Shown piece by piece: positions 25,921-34,094 of a stretch of DNA of 64,000 bases (within the stretch, counting starts at the first letter, position 1; every line of letters starts with the position of its first letter). The notes beneath the pieces were generated by a model. It saw nothing but the letters and a program-made list of their open reading frames with translations, was not told the DNA's origin and searched no databases. Both the position numbers and the translations under genes were made by a program. The stretch covers positions 62,001-126,000 of the forward strand of contig JAEUHH010000014.1 of NCBI GenBank assembly GCA_016795505.1. The letters run 5' to 3'. The stretch comes from Verrucomicrobiales bacterium (GTDB lineage: Bacteria; Verrucomicrobiota; Verrucomicrobiia; Verrucomicrobiales; DEV007).

Positions 25921-27180
25921 ATGAAATCGAACGCACCGAGTAACTTTTTGCTTCAACATCGTTGTCGAAACCTCTGGAATGCCGTTGTTATTCAATTTTG
26001 GAAGCTGAACCGATTAATATTGCCGAAACTGAAAAGTTTTAACCTAAATGAGTGCCTTTTAGGTATCGCGCTTCTGGGGCTTTATAGTTGTTCAGAACCC
26101 GAAAAGTTGGAAAGGCATCAGGGTGAGAAAAGCGAAATTAAAACGAAATCTATAGATTCTTCAATCAATCTTGATCCGAATCTCGAAAGGAAAGAAGATG
26201 CAAATTCCGATGAAATTGTAAATCAATTTGTGAACAGTGCGATTAAAAGGGACTTTGGGGCGCTTATCGCGATGGATCAGGAATTCGTCAAATCTGTTTC
26301 AGAATCAGTCCCAATGCTGCCGAAATCACTTCAAAAAGAGAAGTTTGACTCAATGCTTAATGAGCGGGTGGTAGCCCTTGAGGGGATTCAAAATCAAAAC
26401 GATCTAGGCAATAGCGTTTTGGGGCTGTTCTTTGAGGGTGTAAAATGGGAGGTGATTGAGAAAAGAGGTGATGTTTGGAATTCCACACCGGTTACTACAT
26501 ACTTCGTCAAGGTCGTGTACCCGGATCCAAAGCGGTCTCCAGTTGTGGGAGTTGGGAGGACAGTAATGGGCGAAGACTATGCTAAGCTTATTTCATTTGC
26601 TTCGCCACAAATGGGACTTTTAAAAAGCGCAATTTGTGAATTGACGTTCACGAATTCGAACACGGTGAAAATTTTGGTAAAAAACAGAATCGTTCCGGCT
26701 GGTTTGGAATATTGGAAGGAGCCAGTGATTTTAAGCACGAGGGTTGAATTTAGTGAGTATTCGAATCTGGGAAAGTTTGATTTGAAATTTTGGGTAAGTG
26801 TGCTAAATCTAAAAGATTTTCGGGAGTCTTCAATTGTTCTAAAGGGAAGCGGAGGAGATTGGACGGGAAAATTATTGATTGCTAGGAGCATTCTGGGTGA
26901 GAATCCAAACATTTTAGAGTGTAGAATTCAATACGCTACACAGCGTTACGGTAAATGGCCGATTCAATCCCTACCAGATGAGGTCCTAATTAATATAAAT
27001 TCAGATGACGGCTCTGATTCTGTGAGGTTTAAGTTGAAGGAAAACTTAAAGTTAACGCAACAAGGAAGTCCGATTGCCATGAATTTCTGCTCCGAATTCC
27101 GAGTTTATCAAAGACAGGCTCCTTCGGTTTTCTTCACATTGTCATGGCATGCCCGAGATTTTAATTACTTTTCGCCTTGA
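25921..27180 (+). CDS. Putative lipoprotein of unknown function in the AT-rich island
   Basis: 419 residues from ATG 25921. A hydrophobic stretch CLLGIALLGLYSC ends in a lipobox-like cysteine near residue 57, so the true start may be an internal TTG near 26020 giving a shorter signal. The mature part starts with a charged linker, followed by a helical region (DEIVNQFVNSAIKRDFGALI) like small NTF2-like or DUF-type folds, then beta-rich sequence. No catalytic motif recognised. Base composition is far from that of the neighbours, implying recent transfer. Confidence 0.75.
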   Translation: MKSNAPSNFLLQHRCRNLWNAVVIQFWKLNRLILPKLKSFNLNECLLGIALLGLYSCSEPEKLERHQGEKSEIKTKSIDSSINLDPNLERKEDANSDEIVNQFVNSAIKRDFGALIAMDQEFVKSVSESVPMLPKSLQKEKFDSMLNERVVALEGIQNQNDLGNSVLGLFFEGVKWEVIEKRGDVWNSTPVTTYFVKVVYPDPKRSPVVGVGRTVMGEDYAKLISFASPQMGLLKSAICELTFTNSNTVKILVKNRIVPAGLEYWKEPVILSTRVEFSEYSNLGKFDLKFWVSVLNLKDFRESSIVLKGSGGDWTGKLLIARSILGENPNILECRIQYATQRYGKWPIQSLPDEVLININSDDGSDSVRFKLKENLKLTQQGSPIAMNFCSEFRVYQRQAPSVFFTLSWHARDFNYFSP

Positions 27181-27259
27181 GTTGTTAAGCGAAAGAGGGG
27201 GTGAACACTTGTTGTCACGGCTTTAGGTTCCAATAGAAAAACGGTAACTATTAAATATC

Positions 27260-27685
27260 ATGAAAACGTTTCTCAAATTTCGACGAAATTCGCGCAGGGT
27301 AGTAGGTGTGCCTCGCATTAAAGTTCCAAGTTTAGGTATTGTATTAGTATTGTTTTTTCAGGGGGTGGTCTTTTCGTCCGAGTTTATCTGGATCGACTTT
27401 TTAGATGTGATTGCGGCAAAGGATACTCTGATGATCAAGATCAGTAGGCGTGGGTCAAATTTGGCTATGAAGGTGACACTGGGGCATGGCCTTTCGGCGC
27501 GGACTATAGGAATTGTTTATGATGAGCCTGTAGAAGGTGTTAATGTTGAAAAGCTTAATGTTGCAATCGAGCAGCTAATAAAGAATTTAAATGAGTCCGA
27601 TGTAGTGAAGCTATCGCTAAAAGATTTTTCTAGTGAGATTGGTCTGAGACCTCTTGAATTAGTTCGGCCTGATACCTTGGAATGA
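27260..27685 (+). CDS. Small exported protein of unknown function in the AT-rich island
   Basis: 141 residues with a basic N-terminus (KFRRNSRRVVGVPRIK) and a hydrophobic core SLGIVLVLFFQGVVFSSEF, a signal peptide or membrane anchor. The remainder, about 100 residues, alternates strands and a helix (NVEKLNVAIEQLIKNLNESD) and is unrecognised. Starts 79 bp after the lipoprotein gene in the same direction, so the two may be cotranscribed. AT-rich like its partner. Confidence 0.7.
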   Translation: MKTFLKFRRNSRRVVGVPRIKVPSLGIVLVLFFQGVVFSSEFIWIDFLDVIAAKDTLMIKISRRGSNLAMKVTLGHGLSARTIGIVYDEPVEGVNVEKLNVAIEQLIKNLNESDVVKLSLKDFSSEIGLRPLELVRPDTLE

Positions 27686-27815
27686 TTTTTTTCGGCTTTT
27701 CGAAAATCGTCCAGTTGGATATAATCCGATTTCCTAAATAGGAGTTGTGTAGAGTGGATTCTAGTGTTTCGAGAGTTCCAATTGTTGGTGTTGAATTTGG
27801 AGTTTCCGGTTTATT

Positions 27816-27861
27816 CCTCCCCTACACCAGCGCCGCCAGCAGCTCATTGACCTTGTCGATC
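27816..27861. repeat. Right 46-bp direct repeat flanking the AT-rich island
   Basis: Identical to 25735-25780. It contains the stop codon (minus-strand TAG at 27824-27822) and last codons (ending in AALV) of the collagen-like gene, which continues intact to the right. Confidence 0.9.
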
Positions 27862-28331
27862 ACGCCCTGCACCTCGCTCTGGCTGGGCGGATCGCTGGCG
27901 GCGTAGGGGATCGGCGCGACGGAGACCGGACGACGGGCCGCCGTGTCGAGCGCGGCGGCCAACTGCGCCAGACTCACCTCGCCGGGCGGTCCTTGCGGCC
28001 CCTCGGGGCCGGCGGGGCCCGTCTGACCGGGATCTCCCGCCGGACCGGCCGGGCCGGGCGGTCCCATCGGCCCCGAGCCGCCGGGAGGACCTTCCGGACC
28101 GGTCGCACCGGTCGGTCCGAGCCCGCCGGGCTCCCCGCGGGGGATCTGGAACGTGAAATGCAGCGTCTGACCCGTCAGCGTGACCGATGCCTGGGCCGCC
28201 TGTCCGGGATCGAGCGTGGTCACGCCGTCCACCTGGGCAGCGAGGAGCGCTTGCGATCGCTTTTGCGGTCCCGACGGAGGCGTCCGAAAGGCTTGTGGAC
28301 GCCTTTGCAGGCACGACGGAGGCGCCATCAA
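27822..28331 (-). CDS. Collagen-like Gly-X-Y repeat protein, possibly 5'-frameshifted
   Basis: 169 residues if started at ATG 28331. The centre is a collagen-like run of Gly-X-Y triplets ([20 protein letters not shown] and onwards, about 23 triplets), preceded by a beta segment [18 protein letters not shown] and followed by a helical tail ([17 protein letters not shown]). The first 33 residues ([20 protein letters not shown]...) look unlike a natural N-terminus, whereas another minus frame from ATG 28545 to about 28250 encodes 14-residue heptad-like repeats; a single frameshift near 28230-28262 would join both. Surface or appendage protein likely. Its last 14 codons and stop are duplicated at 25741-25780. 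Confidence 0.65.
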   Translation of the reverse strand: MMAPPSCLQRRPQAFRTPPSGPQKRSQALLAAQVDGVTTLDPGQAAQASVTLTGQTLHFTFQIPRGEPGGLGPTGATGPEGPPGGSGPMGPPGPAGPAGDPGQTGPAGPEGPQGPPGEVSLAQLAAALDTAARRPVSVAPIPYAASDPPSQSEVQGVIDKVNELLAALV

Positions 28332-28545
28332 GCGCTTCGGACCGTTTTTCCGTGACTGCTTTTCGGTCTCCGAGGCGGCTAACCTGCCAGATCGCGACTG
28401 GGGTGGGGGCCGGGGACAATGCTATCCGAGTCCGGGAGGTTTTCGGGTCGGGGAGAGTTGCCGCTGGCGAGGTTGAGAGGATGGTCAGGCTCCCCGCGAG
28501 CGTCGTGCCCCGTTGGGGCTTTCGCGGAGAGCGGTTAGTCGGCAT
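28250..28545 (-). other. Open frame likely representing the displaced 5' part of the collagen-like gene
   Basis: From ATG 28545 the frame reads MPTNRSPRKPQRGTTLAGSL, a beta-like segment ([20 protein letters not shown]) and 14-residue helical repeats ending AKAIAS near 28255, then degenerates into Arg/Gly-rich sequence in the collagen region, where the coding frame is the other one. The conserved repeat pattern supports coding in this frame. It may be the true N-terminus separated by a frameshift mutation or sequencing indel. Confidence 0.4.
28261..28344. repeat. Two tandem 42-bp repeats in the collagen-like locus
   Basis: Units 28261-28302 and 28303-28344 share TTTGC(A/G)G near the start and the block CGACGGAGGCG at the same offset. 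In the minus frame opening at 28545 they encode 14-residue repeats, [14 protein letters not shown] and [14 protein letters not shown], and a more diverged third ([14 protein letters not shown]) follows in 28345-28386, keeping Leu at position 4 and Lys at 13. Confidence 0.6.
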
Positions 28546-28633
28546 CCCATCAGATTTGTGCCGGGCTGGCGAGAAAAAGTACGGCTTTGGGAAAGCTTCC
28601 TTCCGGCCAGAGTCAGCCCGTCTGACCGGTGGG

Positions 28634-28699
28634 ACAGGGATGTCGTCCGGTCTCCAATGAGACTCTGTCCGATCGCCGATGGTACCCTGTCTGATCGGC
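28634..28699 (-). repeat. Tandem 22-bp palindromic repeats (two clear, one degenerate)
   Basis: On the minus strand the units are 28699-28678 (GATCAGACAGGGTACCATC after GCC), 28677-28656 (GATCGGACAGAGTCTCATT after GGC) and a decayed 28655-28634. They lie in the intergenic space 89 bp before ATG 28545 of the collagen-like locus and 175 bp before the divergent secreted-protein gene at 28875. Confidence 0.7.
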
Positions 28700-28874
28700 A
28701 AAGAGTGGCGTCTATAGGGGCTTCCCTAAGCGGCTCGCTTCTCTGGATTGGCGGGCTGTCGAGAGGGGCGAATTTCCTTCATCGCGCGCTTACAAAAAAT
28801 TTGACGGTCGCCCCCAATTTTCACAATATGCGTCCACGACAACCTGCGTTGTCGCTGAACCGAACCGAAAATCC

Positions 28875-29654
28875 ATGAAAAAGTACCACGCTTGGTTAAC
28901 CACCCTGGCCCTGCTGGCCCTCTCCGTCCCCGCCGAAGCCCAGAACCCCGAGGACATCCTCGTCTATAAATTCGCCCGAAGTCGGGTCTGGCAGCAATAC
29001 CAGGCGGTGCCGGATGCCACTGGAAACTACAGGGGCCGCAACGTGCTCGCCGGCGTCTCGGCAGACAACAGCTTCTGGGTCATCGACCGGGCAAACCAGA
29101 AAATCGCCGAGATCCGCTACTACGTGCAGTATGTGGACGATGTGAAGCAGAAGCTCTACGATACCTATGAATACACTTTCACGGATTTGGGGATCGACCC
29201 GGCCGCCTACAGCGACAATGCCAGCGGCAATGATGACCAGTTCATGGATGTGATGACGGTGCCTACCCCGGTCGCCGTGGTGAAAAATCTGTCCTTCCGC
29301 AATAGCTGGACTGACGATGACTCCACGCCTGATGAAAGATGGGAATTCGGAGAGGTGTGGGACTTGGTCGGCAAGACGGCTCCGGTGCCCTTGGTCAAGG
29401 GCGGTGTGCCGCTGCCGAATGTCGCCCGGCTGCTGACAGGTTTCTTTCAGGGCATCGAAAAGTACGAGGGCACCACCTACGACTATTATCGCAACCGGAA
29501 TGACGCGGGCGCACAATCCGCCTTGTTGGATGTGGTCCTGACGCTCCGGGCCCGGACTGTCTCGGTCAACAACCAGACACCGAACACGATGCTCAACGGG
29601 GTGGCGGCGGCTGTCGCCCTGGTCGAGGCGCTCGGCTATGACTACGAGGACTGA
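28875..29654 (+). CDS. Secreted protein of unknown function
   Basis: 259 residues with a clean signal peptide (MKKYHAWLTTLALLALSVPA, cleavage after AEA). The mature part is rich in Asp, Tyr and aromatic residues with alternating strands (ILVYKFARSRVWQQYQAV; IRYYVQYVDDVKQKLYDTYE). The last 23 residues (MLNGVAAAVALVEALGYDYE) resemble the end of the next gene product (VENGVARMISLLKRVGYQEV). No enzyme motif recognised. Forms a likely pair with the gene 74 bp downstream. Confidence 0.75.
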   Translation: MKKYHAWLTTLALLALSVPAEAQNPEDILVYKFARSRVWQQYQAVPDATGNYRGRNVLAGVSADNSFWVIDRANQKIAEIRYYVQYVDDVKQKLYDTYEYTFTDLGIDPAAYSDNASGNDDQFMDVMTVPTPVAVVKNLSFRNSWTDDDSTPDERWEFGEVWDLVGKTAPVPLVKGGVPLPNVARLLTGFFQGIEKYEGTTYDYYRNRNDAGAQSALLDVVLTLRARTVSVNNQTPNTMLNGVAAAVALVEALGYDYED

Positions 29655-29728
29655 TCGGGCCATCCTGCCCGGCATACCCACGACTCATCTTTTCACCTTT
29701 TTTCACTCGAACCGCTTTTTCATCTCTT

Positions 29729-30928
29729 ATGAAATCGATCTCTTTCACGCTTTCCCTCGGCCTGGCCGCCGCTCTGATGCTGGCGGGCCTGGTCTCCACG
29801 CTGGCGGCTCCGCCGGCGAATGACAACTTCGCCAACGCCACGCCCATTACGGGTCTCTCGGGCTCCACGACGGGCTCGAATCTCGAAGCCACGCTGGAAG
29901 TGGACGAGCCAGAGCCGTCTTTCCCAAGCAACACGGGGACGTCCGTGTGGTGGGCTTGGACGGCGCCGCAGAGCGGTGTGTTCGTCTTCGACACGCTCGG
30001 CAGCGGTCCGGACAAGAATGCAGAGGACTTCGACCATGTGTTGACGATCTACACCGGGACGACGCTGACGGATCTGGAGGAGATCGGTTCGGAGGAGGTC
30101 TCGATTCCCGTCGTTGCGGTGGCGGGCCAGACCTACTTCCTCTCAGTCAGGGGGCAGGACCTCGGCAGTGGCCCGGATGAGGGCGACATCATGATCAACT
30201 GGGCGCCGCTGCCGCCGGGTGAGATCTCGGTCTTCAAGGAGACCTACACCAGTGTGGACTACTCGCACGGGGTCGATGAAGACTCGCCCCAGGTGCCGAC
30301 CACGTCGACCAGTGTCACGCCCTCCATCAGTTTTGTGGTCTATGACTCGACGAATGGACGGGTGGGCTGGATTAATACCTGGACGGAGAAGGTGGGTCGC
30401 AGGACGCAGGGGTATTTCACTCACTGGGGGGTCAACAATGTGTTCAGCTTTGATGTGGTCCCCGGCCGGGTGGCGGGCACGCAGCACTGGCTGTCGTCGT
30501 TTGTCTCCAGCAGGGCCAACCAGACGCCGGCTGCGGGCGTGTTCCTCGGCGAGGGGGAGTTGCAGGGGGATGCCTATCACCTGGCGGGTCTGGCGACGCC
30601 CCTGGTGCTCGGCCGGGCGCCGAACACGGTGACGATCACGGTGCCGCGGTTGTTGTCTGGCCGCAGCCTCTGGTCCACCCACACGCTCCTGGAGGAAGGG
30701 ATTTTTGACGAGGACACGCAGAACTTCACCCCGAATGGTTTCCTGACCCGGAAATTCTACCGCTCGAACGGCAGCATCCTCCAACAACTGGATCTGGCCA
30801 CCACGGCGGCGGCGATGCTGTCGGACTTCACCACGGACGGGATCACCTACCCGAAGGCGACGGTGGAGAATGGTGTCGCCCGGATGATTTCGCTGCTGAA
30901 GCGGGTCGGCTATCAGGAGGTCAACTGA
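29729..30928 (+). CDS. Secreted protein with N-terminal pre-peptidase-like beta domain
   Basis: 399 residues with a signal peptide ending at LAAPP. Residues about 30-165 follow the pre-peptidase C-terminal-like pattern seen in many verrucomicrobial exported proteins: ANDNFANATPITGLSGSTTG, SVWWAWTAPQSGVFVFDTLG and HVLTIYTGTTLTDLEEIG. The rest is beta-rich and unrecognised (VVYDSTNGRVGWINTWTEKV). The C-terminal helix is shared with the preceding gene product, suggesting related folds or a common partner. Confidence 0.75.
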   Translation: MKSISFTLSLGLAAALMLAGLVSTLAAPPANDNFANATPITGLSGSTTGSNLEATLEVDEPEPSFPSNTGTSVWWAWTAPQSGVFVFDTLGSGPDKNAEDFDHVLTIYTGTTLTDLEEIGSEEVSIPVVAVAGQTYFLSVRGQDLGSGPDEGDIMINWAPLPPGEISVFKETYTSVDYSHGVDEDSPQVPTTSTSVTPSISFVVYDSTNGRVGWINTWTEKVGRRTQGYFTHWGVNNVFSFDVVPGRVAGTQHWLSSFVSSRANQTPAAGVFLGEGELQGDAYHLAGLATPLVLGRAPNTVTITVPRLLSGRSLWSTHTLLEEGIFDEDTQNFTPNGFLTRKFYRSNGSILQQLDLATTAAAMLSDFTTDGITYPKATVENGVARMISLLKRVGYQEVN

Positions 30929-30992
30929 GAAGTCCGTTTTGGCTCCGGAAGGAGTTCTCTTTGTCAATTTGACCCTTGTTGCATTGGAGTTC

Positions 30993-31039
30993 CTGGGCAG
31001 TCGGGGCTTTCCGTGAAAGGAGGGGCCCCGGCTGCCCAG
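30993..31039 (+). terminator. Long hairpin between two secreted-protein genes
   Basis: CTGGGCAGTCGGGGC at 30993-31007 pairs with GCCCCGGCTGCCCAG at 31025-31039 (15 bp, one G-U pair), and the loop holds a second small stem CTTTC/GAAAG. It follows the gene ending at 30928 and precedes the HEAT lipoprotein at 31077. There is no T tract, so it is either a Rho-independent-like 3' end without U run or a leader structure of the next gene. Confidence 0.45.
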
Positions 31040-31076
31040 TCTCTATGAGGTGAGCGATTCTCTTTTTCCGATCATC

Positions 31077-32117
31077 ATGGCTATTTCGCGCTTTTTCCGT
31101 CTCTCCGGGTGCACTCCTGCGGGTCTGGTGCGGGCGTTGCTGCTGCTCGGCGGCTGTCTGTCGCTGGTGTCGTGCGGGGACAAGGCCGGGGACGAGTCGG
31201 CGGCCGAGGCGAAGAAGTCGCTGACGCTGGACGAACGGCGCAGCCAGGCGGAGCAGGACGCGGCGGATGAGGCGGATGAGGCGGATGAGGCGGGGCGTCA
31301 CCGCCGTCCGCGCGGGGGCCCGCCGGGCCGGGAGATCGCGCGGTTCCGGCGGGGGAAGTATGTGGACATCCAGGCGCTGGGGCCGGGGAAGGGCGCGGCG
31401 GCGGGCCGGGTGCTGGTCAGCGGGGACACGGCGCTGGACTCGCGGATGTCGGAGCTGATCGCCAAGGCGGGTCCGCAACTGTCGAAGCAGGAGGGGCTGG
31501 CGCTGATCGCCGAAGCCAGCGAGATCCCGTCGGACAAGCTGCCGACGCTGGTGGACCGGCTGCTGTCCCATGCCGATCCCGAGGTGCGGGGCCGGGCGCT
31601 GGCGGCGCTGGAAGGGGTCGATCACCCCGGGGTGCTGCCGGTGGTGGGCCGGGCGCTGGGCGACGGGGATGTGGATGTGCGGCTGATGGGGGTGGAACTG
31701 CTGAGGTATGCCTCGGGTGACGAGGCGGAGGGGCTGCTGACGCGCGGGCTGTCCGATGCGGATGCGAATGTGCGGCAGCTCTCGCTGCATGTGGGGACGG
31801 ACTATCCGCCGGCCGGTCGGGACCGGGTGGTGAAGTCGGCGGCGGAATCGGCGCATGCGGATGTGGTGGCGGCGGCGCTGATCGCGATGGAGGCGGATCC
31901 GAACAAGACGAACGTGCCCTACTTCATCCGGGCGATGAACCACAGCAACGCGGATGTGAGCGAGCAGGCGCGGGATGCGCTGGCGCTGACGTTTCACGAG
32001 ATCTTCGAGTCACCGGCACAGGCAGAGGCCTGGTGGGCGGCGAATCAGCATCGCTACTCGCCGAATCTGGTGCTGGATGTGCTGGCGGACGAGGTGCCGA
32101 AGACGGGGGCGAAGTGA
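31077..32117 (+). CDS. HEAT-repeat lipoprotein
   Basis: 346 residues from ATG 31077; GTG 31050 is a possible earlier start. Signal with lipobox (RALLLLGGCLSLVSC, modified Cys near residue 36). A linker contains the DEADEADEA microrepeat, encoded by three copies of a 9-bp unit near 31265-31290. From about residue 115, helical HEAT-like repeats dominate (SHADPEVRGRALAALEGVDH; GDGDVDVRLMGVELLRYASG; SDADANVRQLSLHVG). Probably an outer-membrane-anchored scaffold. Convergent with leuA, 21 bp apart. Confidence 0.8.
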   Translation: MAISRFFRLSGCTPAGLVRALLLLGGCLSLVSCGDKAGDESAAEAKKSLTLDERRSQAEQDAADEADEADEAGRHRRPRGGPPGREIARFRRGKYVDIQALGPGKGAAAGRVLVSGDTALDSRMSELIAKAGPQLSKQEGLALIAEASEIPSDKLPTLVDRLLSHADPEVRGRALAALEGVDHPGVLPVVGRALGDGDVDVRLMGVELLRYASGDEAEGLLTRGLSDADANVRQLSLHVGTDYPPAGRDRVVKSAAESAHADVVAAALIAMEADPNKTNVPYFIRAMNHSNADVSEQARDALALTFHEIFESPAQAEAWWAANQHRYSPNLVLDVLADEVPKTGAK

Positions 32118-32138
32118 GCGTAATGGGGCCCGGCGACG

Positions 32139-33842
32139 TCACGGCCGGGCGAGATTCCAAGCGCTGACGAGGGCTTTGAGGCCGGCCATCTCGATGCTGG
32201 GATCGACGCCGCAGCCCCAGATGAGGCGGCGGTCGGTCTCGGGACCGGTCTGGAGCTGGACGTAGGCGGCGGAGTCGGCATCGGACCCGCCGCGCACGGC
32301 GTGGGAGCGATAGTCGGTGACGGAGAAGTCTTTGAGGCCGGCTGTCTCGAGGGCGTGGACGAAGGCGTTGATGGGGCCGTTGCCGGAGCCGCTGATGACG
32401 CGCTCGGTGCCGTCGACGGCGATGGTGGCGCGGCAGGCGACTTCGCCGCGGGCGCCGGAGTGGTGGTCGAGCTCGTAGTCGACGAGGGCGAGGGGGGCCT
32501 GGAGATTCACGAAGTCGCGGAAGAAGAAGTCGCGCACTTCGTCGGGCGACAACTCGCGGCCGAGGGCATCGGCGAGCTGATAGATGCGGCTGCCGACCTG
32601 GGGGTGCATGGTCTTGGGCAGGTCGAAGCCGTGCTCGCGGTCGAGGACGTAGGCGACGCCGCCTTTGCCGCTCTGGCTGTTGATGCGGATGATGGCTTCG
32701 TAGCTGCGCCCGATATCCTGGGGATCGATGGTGAGGTAGGGGACGCCCCAGGGGACGATGGTGCCGGGGTCGGCGGCGGCGGTGTCGCGGGCGCGGCGGT
32801 CGAAGCCTTTTTTGATGGCGTCCTGGTGGCTACCGGAAAAGGCGGTGAAGACGAGCTCGCCGGCGTAGGGCTGGCGGTCGGGCACGGTCATGCGGGTGGT
32901 GCGCTCGTAAACGGAGCGGATGGTGGGCAGGTCGGAGAAGTCGAGGCCGGTGGGGATGCCGTGGCTGTTAAGGTTGAGGGCGACGACGACGATGTCGAGA
33001 TTGCCGGTGCGCTCGCCGTTGCCGAAGAGGGTGCCCTCGACGCGGTCGGCGCCGGCGAGGAGGCCGAGCTCGGTGGCGGCGATGCCGGTGCCGCGGTCGT
33101 TGTGGGTGTGGAGGCTGATCTGGACGGTCTCGCGCTGGGAGATGTGGCGGCTGAACCACTCGATCTGGTCGGCGTGGACGTTCGGCATGGCCCACTCGAC
33201 GGTGGCGGGGAGGTTGAGGATGATGGGGCGCGCGGCGGTGGGGCCCCACTCGGCTTTGACGGCTTCGCAGACTTCGAGGGCGTAGTCCAGCTCGGTATCG
33301 GAAAAGCTCTCAGGGGAATACTGGAAGCGCACGTCGGTGCCGGGGACGGTATTGACGAGGGAGCGGACGAGGCGGGTGCCATCGACGGCGATCTGTTTGA
33401 TGGATTCGCGGGTGGCGTCGCCGAAGGTGACGCGCCGCTGGAGGGGGGAGGTGGAATTGTAAAGGTGGACGATGGCGTGGTGGACGCCGGCGAGGCTCTC
33501 GAAGGTGCGGCGGATGAGGTGCTCGCGGGCTTGGACGAGGACCTGGACGGTGACGTCGTCGGGGATGCGGTCCTGCTCGACGAGGGTGCGGAGGAAGGTG
33601 AACTCGGTGTCGGAGGCGGAGGGGAAGCCGACTTCGATCTGTTTGAAGCCGATGCGGACGAGGAGGTCGAAGAGTTCGAGCTTTTCCTCGACGCTCATGG
33701 GGACGGGGAGGGCCTGATTGCCGTCGCGCAGGTCGACGCTGCACCAGATGGGGGTCTGGGTGAGCGTGCGTCCGGGCCACTGGCGGTCCGGGAGGTCGAC
33801 CGGGGGGAAGGGTCGGTATTTGCGGATGGATTCAGGTTTCAT
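32139..33842 (-). CDS. leuA: 2-isopropylmalate synthase (long type)
   Basis: 567 residues. Condenses acetyl-CoA with 2-oxoisovalerate, the first step of leucine synthesis. The N-terminal catalytic TIM barrel has WCSVDLRDGNQAL and the metal site HTHNDRGTG near residue 245, plus LFGNGERTGN; the C-terminal allosteric domain (about 430-560) would bind leucine. This is the longer LeuA subtype (yeast and actinobacterial LEU4-like) rather than the 515-residue proteobacterial form. Downstream of ispH on the same strand after a 252-bp purine-rich gap without visible leader attenuator. Confidence 0.93.
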   Translation of the reverse strand: MKPESIRKYRPFPPVDLPDRQWPGRTLTQTPIWCSVDLRDGNQALPVPMSVEEKLELFDLLVRIGFKQIEVGFPSASDTEFTFLRTLVEQDRIPDDVTVQVLVQAREHLIRRTFESLAGVHHAIVHLYNSTSPLQRRVTFGDATRESIKQIAVDGTRLVRSLVNTVPGTDVRFQYSPESFSDTELDYALEVCEAVKAEWGPTAARPIILNLPATVEWAMPNVHADQIEWFSRHISQRETVQISLHTHNDRGTGIAATELGLLAGADRVEGTLFGNGERTGNLDIVVVALNLNSHGIPTGLDFSDLPTIRSVYERTTRMTVPDRQPYAGELVFTAFSGSHQDAIKKGFDRRARDTAAADPGTIVPWGVPYLTIDPQDIGRSYEAIIRINSQSGKGGVAYVLDREHGFDLPKTMHPQVGSRIYQLADALGRELSPDEVRDFFFRDFVNLQAPLALVDYELDHHSGARGEVACRATIAVDGTERVISGSGNGPINAFVHALETAGLKDFSVTDYRSHAVRGGSDADSAAYVQLQTGPETDRRLIWGCGVDPSIEMAGLKALVSAWNLARP

Positions 33843-34094
33843 AAAGGGGAGGGGGAGGGGTAAAAGGGATCTGTGGTCGGGACGGGGGTACAGTCCTCCC
33901 CACTGCGGGGCGGGGGACGGTGGCTGGGAAGGGGAGACTCACTGGGCGCGGCGGCCCAGCAGCGCCAGCTCGGGGAGGAGCGGGTGGGGAAGGGTGGGGG
34001 CGCTGTCGGTGGGGAGTCTCATGGTGCCAACGGGCGTGAGCGGGGAAGAAACGTATCGCCGGATGGGGGCTTGTCGAGCCGCTTTTGTCCGGGC

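Larger units (their letters stand above)
25735..27861. mobile_element. AT-rich island bounded by 46-bp direct repeats
   Basis: The 2,035 bp between the repeats (25781-27815) are strikingly AT-rich and lack the codon bias of the surroundings; both genes inside are exported proteins of unknown function. Perfect 46-bp repeats at each end, with one copy being the 3' end of an existing gene, are the layout left by site-specific integration at a gene end. There is no integrase or transposase inside, so it could be a non-autonomous element or a product of homology-mediated capture. Confidence 0.5.

Noticed and set aside
25735-27861. Insertion sequence as explanation of the AT-rich island
   Set aside because: No transposase, no terminal inverted repeats, and a 46-bp duplication is far longer than usual transposon target duplications.
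30971-30989. GACCCTTGTTGCATTGGAG resembles the reverse of the 59.3-kb repeat
   Set aside because: Needs an inserted base and is a single copy; too weak to count as a family member.
31263-31290. 9-bp microrepeat GCGGATGAG as a regulatory repeat
   Set aside because: It is in frame within the HEAT lipoprotein gene and simply encodes the DEADEADEA linker.
32301-33863. 520-codon plus-strand frame opposite leuA
   Set aside because: Product is Gly/Glu/Asp/Val low complexity and is the mirror of leuA codon bias; leuA is clear on the other strand.
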